Positions 16,619-25,481 of a stretch of 64,000 nucleotides of DNA are shown here, piece after piece; within the stretch, counting starts at the first letter, position 1, and every line of letters begins with the position of its first letter. A program made the position numbers and the translations under genes. Source of the stretch: Salinivibrio sharmensis (GTDB lineage Bacteria > Pseudomonadota > Gammaproteobacteria > Enterobacterales > Vibrionaceae); assembly GCF_001995985.1 (NCBI RefSeq), contig NZ_MUFC01000010.1:1-64000 (forward strand), given 5' to 3'. The notes beneath the pieces are model-generated. The model was not told the DNA's origin, did not search any database, and saw only the letters and a list, made by a program, of their open reading frames with translations.

Positions 16619-18056
16619 CTGGTTGGAAAAACTGATCCCTCGATCTTTGCTATCACGCACCTTGCTGCTCACCTTGTTGTCCGTGGTATTGGCGCAGGGC
16701 ATTGCCACCTCAATTTGGTATACCCAATCAAAACGTACCCAGCTTGCGGGGCTAGAGTCGGCCTCTGCGAGCTTGGCTAACATGTTTGCCTCAACCACCA
16801 CCTTTTTCCAATCTTTGCCAGTCGCTTACCGTCATGTTGCACTTAACCAGTTGCGTAACATGGGTGGGACACGTTTCTTTGTCTCCTTTAATAAAGAAAA
16901 AATCCAAATCACGCCCATCGAAGACACTCAGGCAAAAAAGGTGGCAACCAGCACGGTATCGCAAATCTTGCATGAGCAGCTTCCTTCGCTTAATGCCATT
17001 GATGTCGATTTTTCTCGCCCCGAAACCTTGCGCGTACTCAATAACGATATCCTCTTACAAGACTTACCTAAGTCTTGGGCGCACCATACCTTAAGCTTAG
17101 AGCCCTTAAACCCGCCAATTCTGGTGGTACAAATGGAGCTGAAACAAGATGAGTGGATCTATATCGCCGCGTTATTGCCCGCTCCCTATGTCACGCTCGA
17201 CGATACCTTGATTACCGCTGATCAAGTGGTCTTCATCGTGGTGATCACCGCGCTATTACTGTTTTTTACTTATACCTTGATTCGCCAGCAAGCTCGCCCC
17301 TTAAAGCGTTTGGCTAAAGCGGCCAACCTATTCAGCACCGATATTGAGCAACCGCCATTAAAAGAAGAAGGGGCGGCGGAAATCGCGATTGTGACGCGGG
17401 CATTTAATCGTATGCAGCGCCGATTGCAGCGTCACCTGCGTGAACGTGAGACCTTATTTCGCTCCATGTCACATGATTTAAAAACGCCGATCACACGCCT
17501 GCGCTTACGTGCAGAGTTAATCGATGATGAGGTACAAGCTGCAAAGCTCAACAAAGATTTAGATGATCTGGAGATGATGGTTAAAGGTGCCGTACAAACC
17601 GTCAGGGATACCGATATCCATGAGAACATGGCCGCTATCGATGTGATTGATTTCTTAGCGATGATTGTCGAGCCACACAATCAAAACCGTATCCGAGTGA
17701 GCATTGAAAGCGACGCTGTGCCGCCCTTTACCTGTAAACCACTTGCCTTTAAACGCTGTTTATCCAATTTAATTGATAACGGGGTGAAATACGGCGGTAA
17801 AGTGACGATTTACGTGATGGACGCAAAACACACGTTAGATATTACCCTGATAGACGAAGGACCAGGCATTCCTGAACAAGAGCTCGACTCGGTGTTTGAC
17901 CCTTACGTACGCTTACACGATGACAACGACGGTTCAGGGCTCGGATTGGGCATTGCACGCGATATCATCCACGCACATGGCGGAGACATGGTGCTAAGCA
18001 ATCGCAGTGAAGGTGGCCTGCAAGTTGATATCAGTTTCCCACGGGTGGAAGAATAA
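16608..18056 (+). CDS. Sensor histidine kinase, EnvZ-like
   Basis: A 482-residue membrane kinase. One helix (about 15-36) and a second (about 206-226) flank a periplasmic sensor domain of about 165 residues, followed by HAMP, the H-box SMSHDLKTPITRLRLRAEL with phospho-acceptor His near 289, the N-box (LSNLIDNGVKYGG near 381) and the G-boxes (DEGPGIPEQEL, GSGLGLGIARDI). It would phosphorylate the regulator encoded just upstream. The start at 16608 overlaps the regulator gene by 11 bases; a start six codons earlier (16590) is possible. Its stop shares one base with the binding-protein start. The tight three-gene arrangement suggests the binding protein feeds signal to the periplasmic domain. 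Confidence 0.9.
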   Translation: MNHDWLEKLIPRSLLSRTLLLTLLSVVLAQGIATSIWYTQSKRTQLAGLESASASLANMFASTTTFFQSLPVAYRHVALNQLRNMGGTRFFVSFNKEKIQITPIEDTQAKKVATSTVSQILHEQLPSLNAIDVDFSRPETLRVLNNDILLQDLPKSWAHHTLSLEPLNPPILVVQMELKQDEWIYIAALLPAPYVTLDDTLITADQVVFIVVITALLLFFTYTLIRQQARPLKRLAKAANLFSTDIEQPPLKEEGAAEIAIVTRAFNRMQRRLQRHLRERETLFRSMSHDLKTPITRLRLRAELIDDEVQAAKLNKDLDDLEMMVKGAVQTVRDTDIHENMAAIDVIDFLAMIVEPHNQNRIRVSIESDAVPPFTCKPLAFKRCLSNLIDNGVKYGGKVTIYVMDAKHTLDITLIDEGPGIPEQELDSVFDPYVRLHDDNDGSGLGLGIARDIIHAHGGDMVLSNRSEGGLQVDISFPRVEE

Positions 18057-19321
18057 TGAGGATGACACACAAAAGCTTGTCTCAGTGGCTGATTGGCATC
18101 GTGCTTGCTGCCTACAGCGTAGCCTCCCCCGCCAGCGATGTTGAAGTGCTGCACTGGTGGACCTCTGCAGGCGAAGCCAAAGCCGCTTCTGTGCTGCGTA
18201 AAGGGATTGAGCAACAAGGTCACCAGTGGCAAGACTTCGCCGTAGGTGGCCGCGCCGGGATAAGCGCAATGAACACCCTGAGGATCCGCGCCATCAGTGG
18301 CAACCCGCCCCTTGCAGCACAAATTAAAGGGCCAGAGATCACCGAATGGGCCCGTTTAGGCTTTTTACGTAATCTTGATGACATTGCGGAAGCGGAACAC
18401 TGGGAAGAGAAAATTCCTGCCCCATTGCGTGATGTGATGCAATATCAAGGCAGCTATGTAGCGGCACCCATCAATATTCACCGCGTGAATTGGCTGTGGG
18501 TCAACTTACGCGCCTTTGAAGCGGCCAATGCCGACATCCCGACCGACTTTGCGAGCTTTTTTGCTGCCGCCGACAAGCTGCAACAGGCAGGCTATACGCC
18601 TCTTGCCTTAGGCGGCGAGCCATGGCAAGTCGCGACACTTTTCGACAGTTTGGCGCTATCAGTATTGGGCCCACAAGATTATCAACGTGCCTTCTTAGAC
18701 TTTGATCGCAAAGCACTGCTGAGTGACGATGTGGTCAAAGCCTTTACCCTGCTGGCGAGGATGCGCCAATACGTGGATGATTCAGGTCAAGGGCGCAACT
18801 GGAGCGACACCACTCGTCTACTCATCGATAACCAAGCGGGGATGCAAGTGATGGGTGACTGGGCGAAAGGCGAGTTTTTCGCCGCCAATCAGCAAGAAGG
18901 CAAAGCCTTTACCTGTGTCGCCTTCCCTGGGACGAAAAATGCCTTTAGTTACAATGTCGACAGTTTTGTGTTTTTCAAGCCCAATAGCCAAAGTGAACGA
19001 CAAAGCCAAACAGACATAGCCTCGTACCTACTCACACCACAATTTCAGCGTGACTTTAATCGTTACAAAGGCTCGTTACCTATCCGGTTTGATGTGCCCC
19101 TCCCCAAGGGAGACCGTTGCGCACAGCAATCACGTGACGCGTTTATTTATGCGCAAGAGAATGGCACCTTAAGTCCTAGCATGTCGCACGGGTTATCCAC
19201 TACCCGCTATGTACAAAGTGCGGTGTTCGACGTGATTAATGAGTTTTTCTATAACCCTAAGCAAACCCCGCGTGAAGCCACCGAGGCGCTTTATCGCGCG
19301 ATTTTATCCGCACAAGCGTGA
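18056..19321 (+). CDS. Periplasmic sugar-binding protein (ABC family 1), orphan
   Basis: A 421-residue binding protein with an N-terminal signal (hydrophobic stretch about 11-26, Ala-rich cleavage region SVASPAS) and a mature start DVEVLHWWTSAGEA typical of carbohydrate-binding SBPs of the glucose/mannose group. MGDWAKGEF and the AFPGTKNAFSYNVDSFVFF region are also typical. No permease or ATPase gene follows; the next gene is on the other strand. TAATG overlap with the kinase gene ties its translation to the two-component pair. It may be the receptor that presents sugar to the kinase, or the binding protein of an importer elsewhere. A second in-frame ATG is two codons in (18062). Confidence 0.87.
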   Translation: MRMTHKSLSQWLIGIVLAAYSVASPASDVEVLHWWTSAGEAKAASVLRKGIEQQGHQWQDFAVGGRAGISAMNTLRIRAISGNPPLAAQIKGPEITEWARLGFLRNLDDIAEAEHWEEKIPAPLRDVMQYQGSYVAAPINIHRVNWLWVNLRAFEAANADIPTDFASFFAAADKLQQAGYTPLALGGEPWQVATLFDSLALSVLGPQDYQRAFLDFDRKALLSDDVVKAFTLLARMRQYVDDSGQGRNWSDTTRLLIDNQAGMQVMGDWAKGEFFAANQQEGKAFTCVAFPGTKNAFSYNVDSFVFFKPNSQSERQSQTDIASYLLTPQFQRDFNRYKGSLPIRFDVPLPKGDRCAQQSRDAFIYAQENGTLSPSMSHGLSTTRYVQSAVFDVINEFFYNPKQTPREATEALYRAILSAQA

Positions 19322-19403
19322 TCCCCGCTATGGTTTATCGCCACACAGGTATAGCCAGCCCTTCTCAACCGGTAATTGGCGCTTGCGTAGGGCTGGGATA
19401 GCG

Positions 19404-20168
19404 CTAGTCACAAGGAATAAAAGCGATATCTGGCGGCAGCGTCGAATAGTTGCTCAGTACATCGTTAGTGAACACATAATCGAACTGACTTAAGGTTGTC
19501 ACTTTCACCGGTGCGCTGCGCTGCCACTTTGATCCATCTGCCACCAACCAACGCGCACTCGCCGCGCTAAGCATGGTGTCACTGACATCTGCTTCATCGG
19601 GTGAAAACTCACACACCCATCCCTCTTCATTGACCGCCGCACAGCCGATAATGGCGATATCCGGTTGGAAACGAGATAGGAACTGAAGCACTGAGTGGCC
19701 AACCATGTCTTGGTCATTGGCGCGCAACTTCCCCCCTGCCAGCCAAATATCAAGGTCAGGGTTCGCCCCCAAAATGTGCGCGATCTGGACGTTATTGGTG
19801 ATTACGCGAAGGTTGCGTCTTGTTAATAGCTGCTCAGCAATCGCAGAAACCGTGGTCCCTATCCCAAGCATCACTGTCGCCCCCTCAGGAATGTGCTCGG
19901 CCACGGCCCGTGCAATCGCCGTTTTCACACCACTGTGCCGTTGCAAACGGCGCTGGTAATCGCTATTGACATGCGCAGAGGGCATATTAATGCCACCATG
20001 GTGACGTCGAGCTAAGCCCAGCGCACAAAGCTGATTAATATCACGACGAACCGTCTGCGTCGTAACCGAAAACTGCGTGGCTAAATCATCCGTTTCTAGG
20101 TGCTCTGTTTTTGCTAATTGCGCTAATATTTCGCGCTGACGCCAATTTAACTCTGCCTCTTGTGGCAC
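19404..20168 (-). CDS. DeoR-family (GlpR-like) transcriptional regulator
   Basis: A 254-residue regulator with the DeoR helix-turn-helix (RQREILAQLAKTEHLETDDL, then VTTQTVRRDINQL) and a C-terminal effector domain of the sugar-phosphate isomerase-like fold (VMLGIGTTVSAIAEQL, ITNNVQIA, LAGGKLRANDQDMVG, WLVADGSKW). DeoR proteins respond to phosphorylated sugars or polyols, and GlpR responds to glycerol 3-phosphate. It lies 61 bases after a glycerophosphodiesterase gene on the same strand and is divergent from ugpBAEC, so glycerol phosphate is the natural candidate effector. GTTCAT repeats in the divergent promoter region may be its operators. Confidence 0.87.
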   Translation of the reverse strand: MPQEAELNWRQREILAQLAKTEHLETDDLATQFSVTTQTVRRDINQLCALGLARRHHGGINMPSAHVNSDYQRRLQRHSGVKTAIARAVAEHIPEGATVMLGIGTTVSAIAEQLLTRRNLRVITNNVQIAHILGANPDLDIWLAGGKLRANDQDMVGHSVLQFLSRFQPDIAIIGCAAVNEEGWVCEFSPDEADVSDTMLSAASARWLVADGSKWQRSAPVKVTTLSQFDYVFTNDVLSNYSTLPPDIAFIPCD

Positions 20169-20229
20169 GTATGCTCCTTGCTGTCAGAAAGTGCTCGACC
20201 GCTCATCGACCGAGTCGTTTAACCCCGTG

Positions 20230-20964
20230 TTAGCACGGGTGTGTTAAGTATTTGCCCGGATCGTCGGTGATCATCATATCTACGCCCCAAGCCCATAACG
20301 TGTCAACTTCAGCTGGCTCATTAGGGGTATAACACTTCAATGCTAAACCTGATTCTTTCACGGATTTCGCTTTGTCTTGCGTGAGGTGGCGATAGTTGCA
20401 GTGAATACTAAACGTCGCTAAGTCCCGAAACTCATGCCAATTGTCAGGGATCGTTTCCCATAAAATCGCCCGCGCTAACTCAGGCATTTCATCACGAACA
20501 ATCGCGAGTGCTTCAAGAGAAAAAGACGAGACTAATACCTTCTCGGTGCTGATAGGGCTTGCCGACAAGCAAGCAAATATCGCGCGGCATAAGGCAGGAA
20601 TATCGCTATCCGGGTAGGTTTTTATCTCAAGGTTGATATGAAGTGCATCACGGTGCGCTTGGGCTAAAACGGCCGCGAGCGTGGGTACCCTTTCATACCC
20701 AAACACGGGTGAAAAATGTCCGCCTGCATCAAGCTGCTGCAAGTCTGCCAAGGCGGTATCTTTTAGCGCCCCTGTCCCATTCGTGCAACGTGACAAAGTG
20801 TGGTCATGAAACACCACGGGCACCCCGTCTTGGGTCAATTGCACATCGACCTCCACCCAGCTTAATCCCATCTCTCGCACCTTTGAAATAGACGCTAACG
20901 TATTCTCTGGTGCATGAGCGGCGACACCTCGATGTCCGCATAATTGTTGTGGTGCGATTTTCAT
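20230..20964 (-). CDS. ugpQ: Glycerophosphodiester phosphodiesterase (UgpQ-like)
   Basis: A 244-residue GDPD of the cytoplasmic UgpQ type, which splits glycerophosphodiesters into glycerol 3-phosphate and an alcohol. The catalytic set is visible: CGHRGVAAHAPENTL with the first histidine, then WVEVDVQLTQDGVPVVFHDHTLSRCT with the Glu/Asp metal ligands and second histidine, and INLEIKTY in the next strand. There is no signal peptide, so it acts on imported diesters. Divergent from ugpB by about 280 bases and upstream of the DeoR gene on its strand; the pair is probably one transcript. In E. coli ugpQ is instead the last gene of the ugp operon. Confidence 0.88.
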   Translation of the reverse strand: MKIAPQQLCGHRGVAAHAPENTLASISKVREMGLSWVEVDVQLTQDGVPVVFHDHTLSRCTNGTGALKDTALADLQQLDAGGHFSPVFGYERVPTLAAVLAQAHRDALHINLEIKTYPDSDIPALCRAIFACLSASPISTEKVLVSSFSLEALAIVRDEMPELARAILWETIPDNWHEFRDLATFSIHCNYRHLTQDKAKSVKESGLALKCYTPNEPAEVDTLWAWGVDMMITDDPGKYLTHPC

Positions 20965-21137
20965 TTGAACAGTCTCATTTCAATCGGTCATTCGGGTATT
21001 GTAGGACAGCGTTCACCGCATTGTCTCGCGTAACTATGACAGTGTTTTTACGAATAAGTGGTTGCGGTTACGGCATTTTCATCATCAAAACACGCTCTAT
21101 TTAACATTTTTTTCACACAGTATGAGACAGCGGTCAA

Positions 21138-21155
21138 AAGTCATACAATTGTCAT
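21138..21155 (+). promoter_or_regulatory. Pho box upstream of ugpB
   Basis: AAGTCATACAATTGTCAT is two 7-base repeats (AAGTCAT and TTGTCAT) separated by ACAA, which is the 7-4-7 layout of the PhoB site CTGTCAT-N4-CTGTCAT, with only the first bases of each repeat differing. It lies about 90 bases upstream of the ugpB start. PhoB control of ugp is established in E. coli. Confidence 0.7.
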
Positions 21156-21171
21156 CTCCCTTTTCGTTTGG

Positions 21172-21215
21172 GTTCATATTATGTTCATTTTTGTTCATTA
21201 AGTTGCCGAATGAAC
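21172..21215 (+). repeat. Three GTTCAT direct repeats plus one inverted copy, likely operator array
   Basis: GTTCAT occurs at 21172-21177, 21183-21188 and 21193-21198, at 11- and 10-base steps, and its inverse ATGAAC at 21210-21215, just before the ugpB ribosome site. TATGTTCATT differs from the GlpR operator consensus WATKYTCGWW at one base, so binding by the neighbouring DeoR protein is plausible. The 11-base step also resembles Pho-box half-sites, so PhoB binding is an alternative. Confidence 0.5.
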
Positions 21216-21243
21216 ATTACCCAATCCTCAAAAGGAGTGACGC

Positions 21244-22548
21244 ATGAAAACCCAACGCTTAACCGCGCTCTCTTCGGCCCTGTTGCTGGCCTCTTTTTCT
21301 GCCAACGCGACAACCGAAATCGAATGGTGGCACGCAATGGGCGGAAATCTTGGCGAAAAAGTGAATGAAATTGCCGAGAAGTTCAATGCCAGTCAGGATG
21401 ACTATTCCGTCAAACCCGTCTACAAGGGTAACTACACCGAAACCATGACAGGCGCCGTATCGGCATTCCGCGCCAACAAGCAGCCTCATATCGTCCAGGT
21501 GTTTGAAGTCGGCACCGCGACCATGATGTCAGCAAAAGGAGCGGTGTACCCTGTCTATGAGCTGATGGAAAATGCCAACGTCCCGTTTGACCAATCTGAC
21601 TACCTCTCTTCTGTCACGGGTTATTATTCGGATGAAGATGGCAATATGCTGTCGATGCCGTTTAATAGCTCAACGCCCGTGCTGTATTACAACAAAGACC
21701 TATTTGCTAAAGCTGGCGTTAATCCTCCCAAAACCTGGGAAGAGGTTGAGCAAGTATCTGAGAAACTGCTTGCCAATGGTGCTCAGTGCGGCTTCACGAC
21801 TGGTTGGCAATCTTGGGTACAAATTGAAAACCTCGGCGCTCGCCACAATGCCCCCATTGCCACCAATGACAATGGCTTTAGCAGTGTCGATAACAAAATG
21901 CTGATTAACCAGTCTCCGTTTGTGGATCACATTGCCAAAATGGCGGATTGGCAACAGGCTGGCATTTTTGAATATGGCGGTCGCCGCTCTGACAGTGCTC
22001 CGCTGTTCTACAGTGGTGAATGTGCCATGTATATGAACTCGTCAGCGTCTTATGCCGGTGTGCGTGAAAGCGTGAAAGATTTCGAGTTTGGTGTGGCGAA
22101 ACTCCCTTACTGGGACAAAGCCGTTGAGCAGCCAAGAAATACCATCATCGGTGGCGCAACGCTTTGGGTTCTACAAGGCCACGAGTCAGAAGAGTATAAA
22201 GGCGTCGCCCAGTTCTTCTCCTTCTTGTCTCAACCTGAAATCCAAGCCGACTGGCACCAGTTCACCGGTTACTTACCCATTACCCACGACGCCTATGAGC
22301 TAAGCAAGAAGCAAGGCTTTTATGCCAAAAACCCAGGCACGGACATCGCGATTAAGCAGATGACCGAGGTCGAACCAACGCCTGCTTCGAAAGGGATCCG
22401 CTTAGGTAACTTCGTGCAAATCCGTGACGTGATTAACGAAGAGCTTGAGACTGTATGGTCCGGCGATCAATCGGCTCAAGAAGCGCTGGATGAAGCCGTT
22501 GAGCGCGCTAATGGCTTGCTTTCAAAGTTTGCGAAAGCTAATCAATAA
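21244..22548 (+). CDS. ugpB: sn-Glycerol 3-phosphate / glycerophosphodiester binding protein UgpB
   Basis: A 434-residue periplasmic protein with a clear signal peptide (residues 1-22, ending SFSANA) and a mature part that matches UgpB: TEIEWWHAMGGNLGEKVNEI, FNASQDDYSVKPVYKGNYTE, GATLWVLQGHESEEYKGV and QADWHQFTGYLPIT. It delivers glycerol 3-phosphate or glycerophosphocholine-type diesters to UgpAEC. AAAGGAGTGACGC precedes the ATG. First gene of a five-gene operon, behind a Pho box and GTTCAT repeats, so phosphate starvation control is likely. Confidence 0.95.
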   Translation: MKTQRLTALSSALLLASFSANATTEIEWWHAMGGNLGEKVNEIAEKFNASQDDYSVKPVYKGNYTETMTGAVSAFRANKQPHIVQVFEVGTATMMSAKGAVYPVYELMENANVPFDQSDYLSSVTGYYSDEDGNMLSMPFNSSTPVLYYNKDLFAKAGVNPPKTWEEVEQVSEKLLANGAQCGFTTGWQSWVQIENLGARHNAPIATNDNGFSSVDNKMLINQSPFVDHIAKMADWQQAGIFEYGGRRSDSAPLFYSGECAMYMNSSASYAGVRESVKDFEFGVAKLPYWDKAVEQPRNTIIGGATLWVLQGHESEEYKGVAQFFSFLSQPEIQADWHQFTGYLPITHDAYELSKKQGFYAKNPGTDIAIKQMTEVEPTPASKGIRLGNFVQIRDVINEELETVWSGDQSAQEALDEAVERANGLLSKFAKANQ

Positions 22549-22626
22549 ACAGTTAATTCCTTACATAAAAAACCTTGTTGTATGACGGAGCGGTATAAAC
22601 TGCCGCTCCACTTTTTGAGAAAGCCT

Positions 22627-23508
22627 ATGTCCAATAAACCCACATTTAATCATTGTGCGTTTCCCATTTTACTACTCGCGCCTCAATTGCTGATCACGTT
22701 TATCTTTTTTATCTGGCCAGCGGCGCAGGCAGTATGGCAATCCACCTTGTTGGAAGATCCATTCGGTCTCAGTACCGAGTTTGTCGGTGGCGAAAACTTC
22801 ACTGAGTTGCTGGGAGACGCCAGCTATTATCGCTCTTTTTTGACCACCTTGTTCTTTAGTTTTTCTGTTGCAGGCATCGCACTGCTATCGGCGCTTGTGC
22901 TGGCGGTGATGGCCGATCGAGTCATTAAAGGGGCGGCTGGCTATAAAACGCTATTGGTATGGCCCTACGCGGTCGCTCCCGCTGTCGCAGGGGTGCTGTG
23001 GTTATTCATGTTCAATCCCACTGTCGGTGTATTGGCCCATGCGCTAAAAGCCATGGGTTTAGACTGGAATCCGTTTATCCATTCTGGCGATGCCATGACC
23101 ATGGTGATCATTGCCGCCACATGGAAGCAGATTAGCTACAACTTCCTCTTCTTCCTCGCCGGGCTGCAATCCATCCCACGCTCATTGGTGGAAGCGGCAG
23201 CCATCGACGGCGCAGGCCCGGTAAAACGCTTTTTTACCATCATTTTCCCATTGCTCTCTCCGACCTCTTTTTTCCTATTGGTCGTGAACTTGGTGTACGC
23301 CTTTTTCGAAACCTTTGGGGTGATTCATGCCATGACACAAGGTGGGCCCGGGCAATCCACCACGACGCTGGTGTATAAAGTGTATGCAGACGGCTTTGTC
23401 GGCCTCAATATGGGCTCATCCGCCGCGCAATCCGTGGTGTTGATGATCCTCGTGGGTGCATTAACCGTGATTCAGTTTAAATATGTTGAAAAGAAGGTGG
23501 CTTACTAA
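22627..23508 (+). CDS. ugpA: Glycerol-3-phosphate ABC transporter permease UgpA
   Basis: A 293-residue permease with six helices, close to E. coli UgpA (295). The EAA loop reads VEAAAIDGAGPVKRFFTIIFPLLSP near residue 197 and couples to UgpC. TQGGPGQSTTTLVYKVY is typical of sugar-type permeases. The start at 22627 matches the family; an in-frame ATG at 22582 would add 15 residues. It is separated from ugpB by 78 bases and overlaps ugpE by one base. Confidence 0.93.
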   Translation: MSNKPTFNHCAFPILLLAPQLLITFIFFIWPAAQAVWQSTLLEDPFGLSTEFVGGENFTELLGDASYYRSFLTTLFFSFSVAGIALLSALVLAVMADRVIKGAAGYKTLLVWPYAVAPAVAGVLWLFMFNPTVGVLAHALKAMGLDWNPFIHSGDAMTMVIIAATWKQISYNFLFFLAGLQSIPRSLVEAAAIDGAGPVKRFFTIIFPLLSPTSFFLLVVNLVYAFFETFGVIHAMTQGGPGQSTTTLVYKVYADGFVGLNMGSSAAQSVVLMILVGALTVIQFKYVEKKVAY

Positions 23509-24356
23509 TGGTTGAACGTCGCCCTTGGCTTACTGTGTTCTCGCATTTGGTGTTGATTGTAGGGGTGGCCTCGGTCGCCCTCCCCGTGTGGTTAGCGCTC
23601 ACCGCCGCTACCCACGACAGCAGCGCCTTTGTTAGTGGTGTCACCCCATTATGGTTTGGTGACAAAGGTTTATCTGTGTTCGCGGAGGTTTTAACCGAGG
23701 GCACCTCCCGTGAGCTAAATATTTCTGTGGCTGGCATGCTATGGAACTCATTTTTGATGGCGATGGGCATCGCTATTGGCAAGCTCGCGATTTCCATTCT
23801 TTCAGCTTATGCCGTGGTGTACTTTCGCTTTCCTGGTCGAATGTTGGCATTTTGGGTGATCTTCATGACGTTGATGTTGCCGGTCGAGGTGCGCATCATG
23901 CCAACTTTTCAGGTCATTGCTGATCTCAATATGCTCAATTCGATGTCGGGGTTGACCATTCCACTCATCGCCAGCGCTACCGCGACCTTTTTGTTCCGTC
24001 AGTTTTTTATGACGGTCCCAGGTGAAATGCTTGAAGCGGCACGGATTGATGGCGCGGGCCCGTTCAAGTTTTTCAAGGACATTCTGCTGCCCCTCTCGCG
24101 CACCAATATCGCCGCGCTGTTTGTGATCACCTTTATATACGGTTGGAACCAGTACCTTTGGCCGATTTTGATCACCACCGATGATGAGTACTACACCATT
24201 GTGATGAGCATTCAGCGCATGCTCTCCGTGGGTGATGGTGAGGTGCAATGGAACCGTGTAATGGCAACAACCCTTATGGCAATGCTCCCACCGGTTTTGG
24301 TGGTGCTCGGCATGCAAAAATTATTTGTTAAAGGCTTAGTGGAAACGGAGAAGTAA
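23508..24356 (+). CDS. ugpE: Glycerol-3-phosphate ABC transporter permease UgpE
   Basis: A 282-residue partner permease (E. coli UgpE is 281) with six helices and the EAA loop LEAARIDGAGPFKFFKDILLPLSR near residue 181, followed by FIYGWNQYLWPIL. The start shares the final A of the ugpA stop (TAATG) and the stop is followed immediately by the ugpC ATG, so all three are coupled. Confidence 0.94.
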   Translation: MVERRPWLTVFSHLVLIVGVASVALPVWLALTAATHDSSAFVSGVTPLWFGDKGLSVFAEVLTEGTSRELNISVAGMLWNSFLMAMGIAIGKLAISILSAYAVVYFRFPGRMLAFWVIFMTLMLPVEVRIMPTFQVIADLNMLNSMSGLTIPLIASATATFLFRQFFMTVPGEMLEAARIDGAGPFKFFKDILLPLSRTNIAALFVITFIYGWNQYLWPILITTDDEYYTIVMSIQRMLSVGDGEVQWNRVMATTLMAMLPPVLVVLGMQKLFVKGLVETEK

Positions 24357-25460
24357 ATGGCAACGGTAACCCTCGATCAGATTGAAAAGACCTATCCTAA
24401 TGGGTTTAAGGCCATTCACGGGGTCGACTTAGCCGTGAAAGAAGGCGAAATGATTGTATTGGTTGGTCCCAGTGGCTGCGGCAAATCGACCTTGCTGCGG
24501 ATGATTGCAGGCCTGGAAACCATTTCTGATGGCAATTTGGTAATAGACGATAAAAAGGTCAACGATCTTGAGCCAGGTGAGCGCGATATTGCCATGGTTT
24601 TTCAAAACTACGCGCTCTACCCTCATATGAGTGTGTTTGACAATATGGCCTATGGCTTGCGTAACCGTGGAACGCCAAAAAATACCATCCAGCAACTGGT
24701 CAAAGAGGTCGCGACCATGTTGGAGCTCGACCACCTACTCGACAGACGGCCCAATCAATTGTCCGGCGGACAGCGGCAACGCGTGGCCATGGGCCGCGCC
24801 ATTGTGCGTCGCCCCAAGGTTTTTCTCTTCGATGAGCCACTATCCAACCTTGATGCCAAGCTGCGTGTGCAGATGCGATTAGAAATCAAAAGTTTGCAGA
24901 GGAAGCTGAATACCACTGCCGTGTATGTCACTCACGACCAAGTTGAAGCGATGACCCTCGCGGATCGCCTCGTGGTATTAAATGGTGGTAACGTTGAACA
25001 AATTGGCACACCATTAGAGGTTTACGATGCACCGGCGAGTTTGTTTGTGGCCACGTTTATAGGGTCACCGGCCATGAATATCGTCGAGGGGCATATCGAT
25101 AAGGAAACCTTGTCTATCGGTAAACATGTGTTAGCAGCTTGCCAAGGCGTCTCCTCACAGCCCGTCTCAGTGGGTTTACGGCCCGAGCATTTGAAAGTCG
25201 TGCCTGCCGACCAGGCCTGTTTCACACTGTCGGTTACCTTGACCGAGTCTTTGGGAGCTGATTTGCTGGTCTATGGCCATATAAGCGATACTGATAGCAT
25301 CATCACACTGCGTTTAGAGGGGCACAGTAAGGTCGTAGAAGGAGATAACCTACCCCTGGCGATTGCCCCTGACAACCTCCACGTGTTCGACCATCAACAG
25401 GGAAAACGGCTGACGCTTACTCTGCGTCAAATGAATCATCGCCATGTAGCGGCTATTTAA
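24357..25460 (+). CDS. ugpC: Glycerol-3-phosphate ABC transporter ATPase UgpC
   Basis: A 367-residue ATPase of the MalK/UgpC type. It has Walker A GPSGCGKST near residue 37, signature NQLSGGQRQRVAMGRAIVR near 132, Walker B VFLFDEPLSNLDAKLR, the H-loop VTHDQ, and a C-terminal regulatory TOBE domain (PVSVGLRPEHLKVV). It powers import of glycerol phosphate compounds. Begins directly after the ugpE stop with no gap. Confidence 0.94.
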   Translation: MATVTLDQIEKTYPNGFKAIHGVDLAVKEGEMIVLVGPSGCGKSTLLRMIAGLETISDGNLVIDDKKVNDLEPGERDIAMVFQNYALYPHMSVFDNMAYGLRNRGTPKNTIQQLVKEVATMLELDHLLDRRPNQLSGGQRQRVAMGRAIVRRPKVFLFDEPLSNLDAKLRVQMRLEIKSLQRKLNTTAVYVTHDQVEAMTLADRLVVLNGGNVEQIGTPLEVYDAPASLFVATFIGSPAMNIVEGHIDKETLSIGKHVLAACQGVSSQPVSVGLRPEHLKVVPADQACFTLSVTLTESLGADLLVYGHISDTDSIITLRLEGHSKVVEGDNLPLAIAPDNLHVFDHQQGKRLTLTLRQMNHRHVAAI

Positions 25461-25481
25461 TTAACGAGGATCGCGACACCT

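Noticed and set aside
23802-24317. Long open frame opposite ugpE
   Set aside because: It is antisense to a well-supported permease gene and has a histidine-rich, low-complexity look without family motifs.
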